Assembly: GCA_964452115.1 (NCBI GenBank) | Contig: CAYVKY010000037.1 | Location: forward strand, 1 to 16,931 | Direction of reading: 5' to 3' | DNA: 16,931 bases | From: CAYVKY01 sp964452115 | GTDB lineage: Bacteria; Bacteroidota; Ignavibacteria; Tepidaquicellales; Tepidaquicellaceae | Shown here: positions 1 through 8,534 of the stretch, piece by piece | Position numbering within the stretch: position 1 is the stretch's first letter | Layout: every line of letters begins with the position of its first letter | Notes under the pieces: model-generated | What the model was told of the DNA's origin: nothing | The model's database searches: none | The model's input: the letters and a program-made list of their open reading frames with translations, nothing else | Made by a program: the position numbers and the translations under genes

Positions 1-823
1 CGATAAATCCGTATTCTTCACCCACTATGGCAAAAATAAAATCGCCGTACGCTTCGGGCAGGAATAGTTCTTTCTGGAATGAATTTCCCGGACCGACTCC
101 GAAAAATCCGCCGTTGCCAAGCCCTATCAGAGCCTGTGTCAGCTGCATTTTTGTCGAGGGGTCGGTGCCGCCTGAATTTGCATAATTTTCAATTCTGTTC
201 ATTATATATCCGCGTGATAATATAAATGCAACTGCGACCGGGATTGCTCCTAAGATTGTAAATGCCAGATGTTTTATTTTTACATTGGCAATAAAAAGCA
301 AAAGCATCGAAGAACCGAATATTATCATAGCCGTCGAAAAATTCGGCTGCGCGGCCACGAGCGCAGTTACAACTGCGATGTATCCGAGCAGCGGCAGATA
401 GCCCTTGTACAGCATCTGCACGTAATCTTTTTTCTTCATCAGCAGATATGAGATGTGGATTATCAGTGCAAACTTAGCAAAGTCTGACGGCTGAAAGCTC
501 AGAGGTCCGAGCTGAATCCACCTGTTTACATTTTTCTTCGAGGCAACGCCGAGCAGCACAAACATCAGCATCAATATGGCAAACCATAAAACATATTTAC
601 TGTACTTTGCATAAATATTATAATCAATCTTCGCCATAACAAATATCATCACTATCGCAAGCGCAACTTTGAGCAGATGCCATTTAGCAATGCCTTCGGC
701 GCTTCCGCTTGTAGCCAGAGAATAATATGAGCTGGCGCTGTACACTGCGCCGATTGAAAACACTATCAGTGCAATCACCGAAATCAGAATCCATATGTCT
801 GCCCTGTAGCCTCTTATGCTCAT
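1..823 (-). CDS. ftsW: Septal peptidoglycan glycosyltransferase FtsW (SEDS family), partial at window start
   Basis: FtsW polymerises lipid II into glycan strands at the division septum, paired with FtsI. The 274 visible N-terminal residues are strongly hydrophobic, with several membrane segments. Family motifs are RWIQLGPLSFQPSDFAK at residues 101-117 (QPSE is more usual), QPNFSTA at 159-165, and NGGFFGVGPGNSFQKELFLPEA followed by DFIF near 237-264; the last contains the Asp conserved in SEDS polymerases. The ATG at 823 overlaps the murD stop as ATGA, implying coupled translation. The C-terminus lies beyond base 1. Its place after murD in a dcw cluster and next to a class B PBP favours FtsW over RodA. 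Confidence 0.95.
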   Translation of the reverse strand, partial: MSIRGYRADIWILISVIALIVFSIGAVYSASSYYSLATSGSAEGIAKWHLLKVALAIVMIFVMAKIDYNIYAKYSKYVLWFAILMLMFVLLGVASKKNVNRWIQLGPLSFQPSDFAKFALIIHISYLLMKKKDYVQMLYKGYLPLLGYIAVVTALVAAQPNFSTAMIIFGSSMLLLFIANVKIKHLAFTILGAIPVAVAFILSRGYIMNRIENYANSGGTDPSTKMQLTQALIGLGNGGFFGVGPGNSFQKELFLPEAYGDFIFAIVGEEYGFI

Positions 824-2196
824 AGGTTGTTTACAAATTTTTTGAATTCTTCGCCTCTGTGTTCAAAGTTCAGAAACATATCAAAACTTTTATAAGCCGG
901 CGAAAATAAAACTACATCGCCGTTTTCAGAATCTTTGTTTGATTTATTTACCGCTTCTTCAAGCGAATCGCATTTAACCACTTTTACAAATTCGTTGTAA
1001 TGCTCGTATATCGCATCTCGCGTCTGGCCTATCGCAAAAATTTTCTTCACGCGGGATTTAATAAATTCATCAACGCGCGCAAAATTGTTGTCGCCTTTCT
1101 TTCCGCCCATAATCAGAATAATATCCGACGGAAAACTCTCAAGCGCCACATAAGTTGAGTCGTAATTCGTTGCTTTCGAATCGTTGTAATACCTCACACC
1201 GTCAATCTCTCTGACAAATTCAATTCTGTGTTCAACACCTTTGAAATCTTTCAGCGTATCTGCGATAACTTCATCGGTTACACCGAATATTTTTGTCAGA
1301 AGAATTGCCGCCATTGCGTTCTGCACATTGTGTTTGCCTTTAATAAAAATGTCTCTGATGTCAATGACGGGTGCATTAATATATTTTATGATATCAAAAT
1401 AATTAATTTTATTTTTCTCAACATAAGCGCCTGCTTTGAACAAAGTTTGAATTTCAGGTTCATAACTGAATGCACACACATTGCCGTTTAAAGTCCTGCC
1501 TGCAAAGCGTGCTTTGCACTCGGGGTCGTCATAGTTGTAAATAAAATAATCCTCGTCTGTCTGATTTATGTTAATATTGGTTTTCGCTTCGAAATAATTT
1601 TCAAAGTTTCCGTGCCAGTCTATATGGTCAACCGTTACATTCAATACAGCCGCTGCTTTCGGCTTAAAATACTTTGTGTTGAAAAGCTGAAAGCTGCTCG
1701 TTTCCAGAACAACAATCGAATTTTCTTTCAGGTCATCAAGCACTTCGGAAAATGCCAGCCCTACATTGCCGCAAACCTTAACGTCAAGTCCCTGTCTTGA
1801 AAGTATTTCACCTGTCAGGACTGTTGTTGTGGTTTTTCCGTTTGTACCCGTAATTGCTATAATCGGTGCATCGCAGAACCACGACGCTACTTCGATTTCA
1901 CTGTAAATTTCCTTGTTTTTCGAAACAGCTTTTTTAATTATTTCCGAATCAGGCTTTATCCCGGGACTTTTTATAATAATATCGTAATCAAAAATTTTAT
2001 CCGAGTGTCCGCCAATTTCATAACCGATATTTTCCTTATCCAGAATATCTTTATCGAGATATAGCAGTTTTTCTTCGGAAGATTCATCGCTGATGAATAC
2101 CTCTGCACCTTTCTTTTTCAGAAAGCGTGCGATGCCGATTCCGCTTCTGGCGGCTCCGAGTATTGCGTATGATTTATTTAAAGCTTCTTTTTTCAT
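820..2196 (-). CDS. murD: UDP-N-acetylmuramoyl-L-alanine--D-glutamate ligase MurD
   Basis: This cytoplasmic ATP-dependent ligase adds D-glutamate to UDP-MurNAc-L-Ala. The 458-aa product has the normal family length. It shows an N-terminal nucleotide-binding fold (AILGAARSGI at 11-20), the ATP loop GTNGKTTT at 117-124, ETSSFQL near 165-171, DHIDWHG at 190-196, a lysine in YFEAKTN at K205 matching the family's carbamylated Lys, EHRIEFV at 322-328, NDSKATN at 338-344, and the C-terminal SPAYKSFDMF followed by NFEHRGEEF. I chose the ATG at 2196, one base after the mraY stop. A TTG at 2220 would add eight residues inside mraY and has no better ribosome binding site. The gene overlaps ftsW by 4 bp at its end. 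Confidence 0.96.
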   Translation of the reverse strand: MKKEALNKSYAILGAARSGIGIARFLKKKGAEVFISDESSEEKLLYLDKDILDKENIGYEIGGHSDKIFDYDIIIKSPGIKPDSEIIKKAVSKNKEIYSEIEVASWFCDAPIIAITGTNGKTTTTVLTGEILSRQGLDVKVCGNVGLAFSEVLDDLKENSIVVLETSSFQLFNTKYFKPKAAAVLNVTVDHIDWHGNFENYFEAKTNININQTDEDYFIYNYDDPECKARFAGRTLNGNVCAFSYEPEIQTLFKAGAYVEKNKINYFDIIKYINAPVIDIRDIFIKGKHNVQNAMAAILLTKIFGVTDEVIADTLKDFKGVEHRIEFVREIDGVRYYNDSKATNYDSTYVALESFPSDIILIMGGKKGDNNFARVDEFIKSRVKKIFAIGQTRDAIYEHYNEFVKVVKCDSLEEAVNKSNKDSENGDVVLFSPAYKSFDMFLNFEHRGEEFKKFVNNL

Positions 2197-2197
2197 T

Positions 2198-3307
2198 CTA
2201 TCTGATTTTAAATGTTGCAAGCGTCATAATCGCAAGCAAAATCTGAATTATATAAAATCTCATAACAATTTTCGGCTCGGGAATTCCAGTCATTTCATAA
2301 TGATGGTGTATGGGTGCCATTTTGAATACCCTTCTGCCTTCACCGTATTTCTTTTTCGTATATTTGAAATAGTATCTTTGTATAAGCACAGAAACTGTTT
2401 CCGTGAAAAACACACCGCCCAAAAGCGGAAGCAAAAGTTCCTTTTTCACAAGAATGCTGAGCGTTGCAATTGCGCCGCCAAGCGCGAGCGAACCCGTGTC
2501 GCCCATAAAAATCTGAGCGGGATATGAATTGTACCAGAGAAATCCGAGGCTTGCTCCGACCAGCGCAGTGCAGTAAATAATAAGTTCTCCGTTTCCTCTC
2601 AGGTAAATTATGTTGAGATAATTTGCCGACTCGATATTGCCCGACAAATATGCAATGATGCCGAGCGTGAATACTACTATAGTAGTTGTGCCCGCTGAAA
2701 GCCCGTCCAGTCCGTCTGTAAGGTTAACTGCATTTGATGTCGCGGTGATTATGAAAATCACCATCGGAATATACAGGAATGAAAAATCGAACTGGTAATT
2801 TTTAAGAAACGGTATTGTGGTAATTGAATTGATATCGTGAAAGAACGGCGAAAAATAAATAACGCCTCCGACAACCAATCCTACAATTACCTGTCCGAGA
2901 AGTTTGTATTTTGCAACCAAACCGTCTTTGAATTTTTTTACTACCTTAAGATAATCATCAATGAATCCTACAATTCCCAGTGCAACGGTTACAAAAAGTA
3001 TTAACTGCACATAAAGGTTCGATAAGTCTCCCCAAAGCAGCACCGGTACGACTGCGGAAAACCACAGTATCAAACCTCCCATAGTCGGCGTACCTGCTTT
3101 TGACCAATGAAATTTCGGCCCGTCAATTTTTTTGGCTTCGCCTATCTGATGTTTCTTAAGAAGTTTCAGAATCATCGGTCCGATTATAAACGCAATCAGC
3201 AGTGCCGTGATAGCGGCAAGCGCCGAGCGGAACGTGAGATATCTGAAGATATCAAATCCCGGAGGTGAATATTTTGCGTTAATTATTTCGGCTAAATAGT
3301 ATAACAA
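2198..3307 (-). CDS. mraY: Phospho-N-acetylmuramoyl-pentapeptide transferase MraY
   Basis: MraY transfers phospho-MurNAc-pentapeptide to undecaprenyl phosphate at the inner membrane, forming lipid I. The 369-aa protein has about ten hydrophobic segments and the full set of active-site motifs: GFIDDYLK with D117 and D118, NLTDGLDGL at 195-203, FMGDTGS with D270, and APIHHHYE with H334-H336. The N-terminus MLYYLAEI matches the family start. It uses TTG at 3307, two bases after the murF stop. The next upstream in-frame stop leaves no ATG, and the first internal ATG (MILKL) would remove the first membrane helix. No Shine-Dalgarno is visible, so translation probably depends on coupling to murF. 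Confidence 0.96.
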   Translation of the reverse strand: MLYYLAEIINAKYSPPGFDIFRYLTFRSALAAITALLIAFIIGPMILKLLKKHQIGEAKKIDGPKFHWSKAGTPTMGGLILWFSAVVPVLLWGDLSNLYVQLILFVTVALGIVGFIDDYLKVVKKFKDGLVAKYKLLGQVIVGLVVGGVIYFSPFFHDINSITTIPFLKNYQFDFSFLYIPMVIFIITATSNAVNLTDGLDGLSAGTTTIVVFTLGIIAYLSGNIESANYLNIIYLRGNGELIIYCTALVGASLGFLWYNSYPAQIFMGDTGSLALGGAIATLSILVKKELLLPLLGGVFFTETVSVLIQRYYFKYTKKKYGEGRRVFKMAPIHHHYEMTGIPEPKIVMRFYIIQILLAIMTLATFKIR

Positions 3308-3309
3308 TT

Positions 3310-4569
3310 TTAAATATTTTTATTATTAAATTTTGAAATCACATCTTCGAGTTTCATTCCTCTTGATGCCTTGAAATAAATTAGGTCTCCCTTGTTCACA
3401 ACCCTTTTCAGAAATTCAGCAAGTTCAGATTTATCTTCAAAGTAAAAATTATTTTCTATGTTTCCTGCGCCTTTGAATATGTGATACGACGCCTGTCCGT
3501 ATGTATATAAATTTTTGAATCCGAGTTTTTTTACAAGCCGTCCGGTTTCTTTATGCTCGGGCGTGCTTTTGCTGCCCATTTCCAGCATATCGGATATTAC
3601 TATGTGCTTCGCTCCTTTTGTTTTGTATTCCGCAATTGTTTCAAGCCCGATTTTTACCGAATCGGGATTGCTGTTATATGCATCGTTGATTATCAGTACA
3701 TCATTATTGGAAATTATCTGCATCCTTTGCGATACTTTCGGAATATACGTTTCCAGCCTCGATTTGATTTCCGCAGGCGTCATTCCTAAATACAATGCGG
3801 CGGCTATCGAAGAAAGCCCGTTATACACAGAATGCTTTCCGAATGTCGGAATAACGGCATTGAAAGATTTTCCTTTATACGATACTTTTATTTCGGGATT
3901 GAAAGATTTTGTATATCCTTTGAAAATGCCCTTCACATCTGCGCTTTGGCTGTATGCGAACGAGAAACATTCTTTGTTTTTGAAATATTTTCTGATGTAT
4001 TCATCGTCAAAATTTGCAAAGCACACGCCGCCTGTATTAATCACATAATCGAAGAGCGTGAATTCTTCCTTTGCAACTCCGTCAAGACTTTTGAAAAATT
4101 CCAGATGTTCTCGTCCGATATTCGTAACAACGGCATAATCCGGTTCTGCAATTTCACAAAGGTATTTTATTTCATTGAAATGATTGCTTCCCGCTTCAAG
4201 CAGACAGAATTCGTGCTTCGAATTCATTCGCAGCAGCGTCAGAGGCATTCCGAGATGATTATTCAGATTTCCTTCGGTGTAAAGCAGATTATATTTTTCC
4301 GAAAGCAGATGCGCCATTAAATCTTTAGTCGAAGTTTTTCCGTTGCTCCCGCCGATGCANNNNNNNNNNNNNNNNNNNNNNNNNNNNNNNNNNNNNNNNN
4401 NNNNNNNNNNNNNNNNNNNNNNNNNNNNNNNNNNNNNNNNNNNNNNNNNNNNNNNNNNNCCGGTTTTTCTGGAATCAATCGAGCATCCGCTGAAACCCTT
4501 TATTTTTAAGGGGTCTGCGCCCTGAGTTTTCAGACCGGTAAGAGATAATATTTCGGATGTGTTAATCAT
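3310..4569 (-). CDS. murF: UDP-N-acetylmuramoyl-tripeptide--D-alanyl-D-alanine ligase MurF, interrupted by an assembly gap
   Basis: MurF adds D-Ala-D-Ala to the UDP-MurNAc-tripeptide. The first 36 residues end in SIDSRKT, the start of the Mur N-terminal UMP-binding domain. After the run of N the sequence resumes with the ATP loop GGSNGKTS, then EAGSNHFNEI, a DAYNSNPDS motif in the C-terminal half, and ASRGMKLEDV near the end. Both flanks are in one frame with the 100 N in place. Only 34 unknown residues lie between SIDSRKT and the P-loop, where the E. coli enzyme has about 70, so the true gap is probably near 200 bp and the real protein near 455 aa. The ATG at 4569 overlaps the murE stop as ATGA, and mraY follows after 2 bp. 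Confidence 0.94.
   Translation of the reverse strand: MINTSEILSLTGLKTQGADPLKIKGFSGCSIDSRKTXXXXXXXXXXXXXXXXXXXXXXXXXXXXXXXXXXCIGGSNGKTSTKDLMAHLLSEKYNLLYTEGNLNNHLGMPLTLLRMNSKHEFCLLEAGSNHFNEIKYLCEIAEPDYAVVTNIGREHLEFFKSLDGVAKEEFTLFDYVINTGGVCFANFDDEYIRKYFKNKECFSFAYSQSADVKGIFKGYTKSFNPEIKVSYKGKSFNAVIPTFGKHSVYNGLSSIAAALYLGMTPAEIKSRLETYIPKVSQRMQIISNNDVLIINDAYNSNPDSVKIGLETIAEYKTKGAKHIVISDMLEMGSKSTPEHKETGRLVKKLGFKNLYTYGQASYHIFKGAGNIENNFYFEDKSELAEFLKRVVNKGDLIYFKASRGMKLEDVISKFNNKNI
4360..4459. other. Assembly gap of 100 N inside murF
   Basis: Exactly 100 consecutive N replace part of the MurF N-terminal domain. A round 100 is usually a placeholder for a gap of unknown size, so coordinates across it are nominal. 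Confidence 0.99.
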
Positions 4570-6062
4570 TTATTGTACTTTTCAACTATTTCTTTATCGT
4601 CAAAATGTGACTTTACGCCTTTTACTTCCTGATAAGTTTCGTGTCCCTTGCCGCAAATCAAAATAATATCGCCTTCTGATGACATTTCAATGCCTTTCTT
4701 AATTGCATCTTCCCTGTTTTCATCAACTATGTAATTTTTCTTGCCGCCCATTCCCTGCAAAATCTGCTTTATGATATCCATCGGCTCTTCGTATCTCGGA
4801 TTGTCGGAAGTTACAATCGCAAAATCCGAATATTCCGAAGCAATCTTTCCCATCACGGGACGCTTTGTTACATCTTTATTTCCGCCGCATCCGAAAATTG
4901 TAATAACCTTTCTTCCGTTTGCGGGAGTAAGTATTTCCTTCGCCGCAAATATAGCATTTTTAAGAGAGTCGGATGTATGCGAATAATCAATCACCGCATA
5001 CGCACCGTTTTTTAATTTTACAGGATTAAATCTGCCGTTTACGGGTTCAAATTCTTTCAGATATTCCTGAAGGTCTTTAATTTCAATTCCGATGCTGACG
5101 GCACTTGCAATCGCCGCAAGAATATTGTAAACATTGAATCTTCCCGTCAGTTTTGAATTCATTTCGTATTTGATGCCTTCGTGGCTGACGTTAAATTTTA
5201 TTCCTTCTATTCCGAGATGGATGTTGTTTGCCTGATAATTTGACGGCTTAACGATTGAATATAAAATTTTTGTAAGATTCTGTGATGAAATTATTTTCTC
5301 GCCGTATATATCGTCTTTGTTCGAAATTGCAATTGCGCCCTTCGGCATATTGTCGAACAGGATTTTTTTTGCATTAAAATAGTTTTCCATATTTTTATGC
5401 AGGTCAAGATGCTCGCTTGTGAGATTTGTAAAAATCCCCTGCTCAAATTTTATTCCGTAAACTCTGTCAAGTTCGAGTGCTATGGATGAGACTTCCATCA
5501 CGCAGTATTCAATTCCCGATTTCACCATTTCATCCAGCATCGAAAATATTTCTATTGAATCGGGTGTGGTAAGCGTGGAGGTGCGCGTTTCGTTTCCCGA
5601 AAAATAATTTATGGTTCCGATAAGCCCGCATTTGTGTCCCGCCTTCTGAAGGAAATGCTGAATCAGATAAGTGATTGTAGTTTTTCCGTTCGTGCCTGTT
5701 ACGCCGATACATTTTATTTTATTTTCGGGTTCGCCGTAGAATACCGAACTCACAAGCGCCATCGCTCTCCTGATATTGCTAACGGGAATAAAAGCCGTGT
5801 CGGGGAAATTTATTTTTTGCTTTTCCACCGTGTCCTTCGGGGCTACCACAGCCGCTGCACCGTTCCTTACTGCATCGAAAATATATTTTTCACCGTTGTC
5901 TTTATATCCTTTTATTGCAAAAAATACATATCCGCTGCTGACTTTTCTCGAATCGTATGCAATGCCTTTTGCATCAATATTTTCGAGGTAGTCGTAGTCC
6001 GCCCTGTCAAAAATATTTTTGCTTTTTTCTTTTGCCTGTAAAATAATGTGCTTTAAATCCAT
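4566..6062 (-). CDS. murE: UDP-MurNAc-L-Ala-D-Glu--meso-diaminopimelate ligase MurE
   Basis: MurE adds the third stem-peptide residue. The 498-aa protein shows AYDSRKV at 35-41, the ATP loop GTNGKTT at 123-129, TNLTSEHLDLH at 212-222, YFNAKKILFD with the probable carbamylated Lys, DNPR at 420-423, and GKGHETYQ at 471-478. DNPR is the signature of meso-diaminopimelate-adding MurE; lysine-adding enzymes lack the Arg. Two motifs that are normally near-invariant are altered here: SSHAL reads SSIAL (residues 192-196), and DYAHTPD reads DYSHTSD (359-365). The ATG at 6062 lies 10 bp after the ftsI stop, with no clear Shine-Dalgarno. The stop overlaps the murF start. Confidence 0.96.
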   Translation of the reverse strand: MDLKHIILQAKEKSKNIFDRADYDYLENIDAKGIAYDSRKVSSGYVFFAIKGYKDNGEKYIFDAVRNGAAAVVAPKDTVEKQKINFPDTAFIPVSNIRRAMALVSSVFYGEPENKIKCIGVTGTNGKTTITYLIQHFLQKAGHKCGLIGTINYFSGNETRTSTLTTPDSIEIFSMLDEMVKSGIEYCVMEVSSIALELDRVYGIKFEQGIFTNLTSEHLDLHKNMENYFNAKKILFDNMPKGAIAISNKDDIYGEKIISSQNLTKILYSIVKPSNYQANNIHLGIEGIKFNVSHEGIKYEMNSKLTGRFNVYNILAAIASAVSIGIEIKDLQEYLKEFEPVNGRFNPVKLKNGAYAVIDYSHTSDSLKNAIFAAKEILTPANGRKVITIFGCGGNKDVTKRPVMGKIASEYSDFAIVTSDNPRYEEPMDIIKQILQGMGGKKNYIVDENREDAIKKGIEMSSEGDIILICGKGHETYQEVKGVKSHFDDKEIVEKYNK

Positions 6063-6072
6063 TTTCGTATTC

Positions 6073-8232
6073 TTAATTTTCTCTGCAAGTTAATTTAATT
6101 TCGCTGCCGGGTTTCAGTTCCGTTCCTGCATCAGGTGATTGCGAAACCACCAATCCGCTGCCGGAAATAATTTTAACCGTATATCCTTCGAGTGACAACT
6201 TTGATAATGCTTTTCTTAAACTCATATTCATTACGTTCGGAACAAATTTCTGTTCGCCTTTAATATCATCGTTTTTCATCTCCCTCACGCTGAGCATTAT
6301 TGCTTCATCGCCTTTATTTATTGCCTCTCCCGATGACGGCTTCTGTGAAACTACAATATACCGTTTTTCATCTTTCTTAAAATCTTTCTTGCCTTCAATT
6401 TCAAATTTTATTTTTTTGTTCTGAAGCACATTCACCGCATTGCGGAGGTCCATTCCGCAAAGTTCGGGATAAACATTATCCGAATTATAAGCCGATTTCA
6501 CATCGGAATTTATTTCATTAAATTTGTTTGAACTTTCATTAAATATTTCGGGTGATTCGAGCCTTGATATCCCGACATAATCAATCAGTCTCGCCGCTAT
6601 GCTGCTGAATACGGGCGCTGCAACATCACCGCCGTAGAAAAGTCCGCCTGACATGTCATCCAGAAATACCGCAATCAGCACAGTGGGGTTATCCGCAGGA
6701 AAATATCCGATGAATGACGAATTGTGTGAATTTTTATTGAAACCGCCGTTGCTGATTCGCTGCACAGTGCCCGTTTTTCCGGCAACCTGAACATTATTCA
6801 GCGCTGCGGCTTTGCCCGTACCTGATGTAATCACGCCTTTCAGAAATTCATTAATCGTCCCTGCCGTTTTTTCCGAAATTGTTCTGCGCACAATTTCAGG
6901 CTGATTTTCATAAATCACCGAACCGTCCGGTGATACTCTTTTCTTTACGAGATACGGTTTTAATAACTGTCCTTTATTTGCAATCACTGTATAAGCAGAT
7001 GCAATCTGAAGCGGACTTACAAGCACTTCGTATCCCATTGAATTGAACTGCAGAGTGCCGTTTTTAAATTCTTTCGGATTTTTCAAAAGTCCTTTGGTTT
7101 CACCGGCATAATCAGAAGATGCATAAGTGCCGATACCGAAATTTCTTGCATATCTGTAAAACTTTTCCTTGCCGAGAATTTCACCGAGTTTGGCAATTCC
7201 GATATTGCTCGACTTTTCAATCACTTCCTGAACACTCATTGAAGTTGAGCCGTGCACATCGGAAAAGACCATTCCGTTTCTTTCGTATTTGCCGTTTTCG
7301 GTATTTACGATTGTACCTCTGTTAACAAGATTCTCTTCGATTACGCCGGATGCAGTAATAATTTTAAATGTAGAGCCCGGCTCTGTCATATCGGTGAATG
7401 CGCGGTTTTTCATTCCGACTGTATCTTCCCTGCGTATATTGTTCGGGTCAAATCCCGGTGCGGAGCATATCGCAAGAATTTCACCTGTCTTAACTGAAAG
7501 TATCACCGCCTTGCCTGACTTTGCACCGAATTTGCTCATTCCGTTTTCGAGTTCCTCTTCTGCAATCTGCTGAAGGTTCAGGTCAATCGTAAGAACAATA
7601 TTTTCTCCCGCTTCGGGATACTTCTGATAATATCCCTGAAAAGGCCTTTTGTTTCCCATACCGTCGCGCTGAAGCACCATCAGTCCGCAGCTTCCCGATA
7701 GTTCCTTATCATAAGCCTGTTCGATTCCGGACCTGCCTTTGCTGTCTTCATCCGTGAAACCCGTTACCTGCGCGCTTATCCTGCCGTAGTTATAATAGCG
7801 GTAAGGAATTTTTTTAACGGTGATGCCGTCAATGTGCAGATTGTCTATGTTTTTCGAGTCGTCTATCTTTGCGGATTTTTCAAGAAATATTTCATTGTCG
7901 TCTTTCGACTGAAGGTCTTTCAGATAATCATTTTTATTTTTATTAAACAGTCCGCCGAGAACTGCTGCGGTACTGTCAATATTCTTGATTTTCTTCGGAA
8001 TGGCGCTGACCGTAACGTAAAAGCGGTTGACCGCAAGCGGTTTCATATTCCTGTCGTATATGATTCCTCTCACGGGTTTAATTATTTCTCTCGAAGTTGT
8101 CTGCTTTTTTACAATAAATTTGTATTTGTCATTCTCCAGAACCTGAAGTTTAAAAAGCCTTACAATAACGACAATAAACAACAAAGTAAATACCGCTGTC
8201 ATAAAAAATATTTTCTTGTTAGTATTGTTCAT
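6073..8232 (-). CDS. ftsI: Septal peptidoglycan transpeptidase FtsI (class B PBP) with two C-terminal PASTA domains
   Basis: This D,D-transpeptidase cross-links septal peptidoglycan and is the probable FtsW partner. The 719-aa protein has a short cytoplasmic tail, one membrane anchor (residues 8-29), the PBP dimer domain starting near PVRGIIYDRN (53-62), and a transpeptidase domain with all three catalytic motifs: STFK (Ser287, Lys290), SSN (341-343) and KTG (486-488). Two PASTA repeats follow, at about 586-650 and 662-717, each with the V-x-SQ-P-x-G pattern. The architecture resembles SpoVD and PBP2x more than E. coli FtsI, which lacks PASTA. The start overlaps the ftsL stop as TAATG, and murE follows after 10 bp. 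Confidence 0.95.
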   Translation of the reverse strand: MNNTNKKIFFMTAVFTLLFIVVIVRLFKLQVLENDKYKFIVKKQTTSREIIKPVRGIIYDRNMKPLAVNRFYVTVSAIPKKIKNIDSTAAVLGGLFNKNKNDYLKDLQSKDDNEIFLEKSAKIDDSKNIDNLHIDGITVKKIPYRYYNYGRISAQVTGFTDEDSKGRSGIEQAYDKELSGSCGLMVLQRDGMGNKRPFQGYYQKYPEAGENIVLTIDLNLQQIAEEELENGMSKFGAKSGKAVILSVKTGEILAICSAPGFDPNNIRREDTVGMKNRAFTDMTEPGSTFKIITASGVIEENLVNRGTIVNTENGKYERNGMVFSDVHGSTSMSVQEVIEKSSNIGIAKLGEILGKEKFYRYARNFGIGTYASSDYAGETKGLLKNPKEFKNGTLQFNSMGYEVLVSPLQIASAYTVIANKGQLLKPYLVKKRVSPDGSVIYENQPEIVRRTISEKTAGTINEFLKGVITSGTGKAAALNNVQVAGKTGTVQRISNGGFNKNSHNSSFIGYFPADNPTVLIAVFLDDMSGGLFYGGDVAAPVFSSIAARLIDYVGISRLESPEIFNESSNKFNEINSDVKSAYNSDNVYPELCGMDLRNAVNVLQNKKIKFEIEGKKDFKKDEKRYIVVSQKPSSGEAINKGDEAIMLSVREMKNDDIKGEQKFVPNVMNMSLRKALSKLSLEGYTVKIISGSGLVVSQSPDAGTELKPGSEIKLTCREN

Positions 8233-8534
8233 TACTGCTTTTTAATTATTATCAGATTGTTTTTATCAAATGCAGAATCAACGTAAACCATATTTAGCTT
8301 TTCCGCAGCCAGATTTTTTATCCTCTCAAATGATGTCAGCTTTTCAATTTCGTTTTTAAATTTAAGATTAGTCTGTCCGACATTATCAAGCTTTTCTTTC
8401 AGGTCTTTGTTCTTTTTAATATCCGTATTGAAAAGCACGACGTTATTTATATAAAAGCCGACACTTGCAGCAACCAATACAAACGCTATGAGGATATTGA
8501 AAACCGATATATTTTTCTTTTTCTCGGCAGTCAC
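8232..8534 (-). CDS. ftsL: FtsL/DivIC-like bitopic division protein
   Basis: This 100-aa protein has the FtsL layout: a short Lys-rich cytoplasmic tail, one membrane helix (about residues 9-30, rich in I, V, A and F), then a heptad-like coiled-coil stretch of K, E, L and N residues (about 35-70) and a short C-terminal tail. FtsL proteins bridge FtsQ/FtsB-type partners to FtsWI. Sequence conservation is poor in this family, so the call rests on topology and on position between rsmH and ftsI. There is no ATG near the start. I chose GTG at 8534 because it overlaps the rsmH stop as GTGA and lies 6 nt behind a GGAGGT. GTG at 8540 would abut that GGAGGT with no spacing. Confidence 0.8.
   Translation of the reverse strand: MTAEKKKNISVFNILIAFVLVAASVGFYINNVVLFNTDIKKNKDLKEKLDNVGQTNLKFKNEIEKLTSFERIKNLAAEKLNMVYVDSAFDKNNLIIIKKQ

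Noticed and set aside
2197..2220. Longer murD start at TTG 2220
   Set aside because: It would add eight residues inside mraY, whereas an ATG sits one base after the mraY stop and gives the normal MurD N-terminus.
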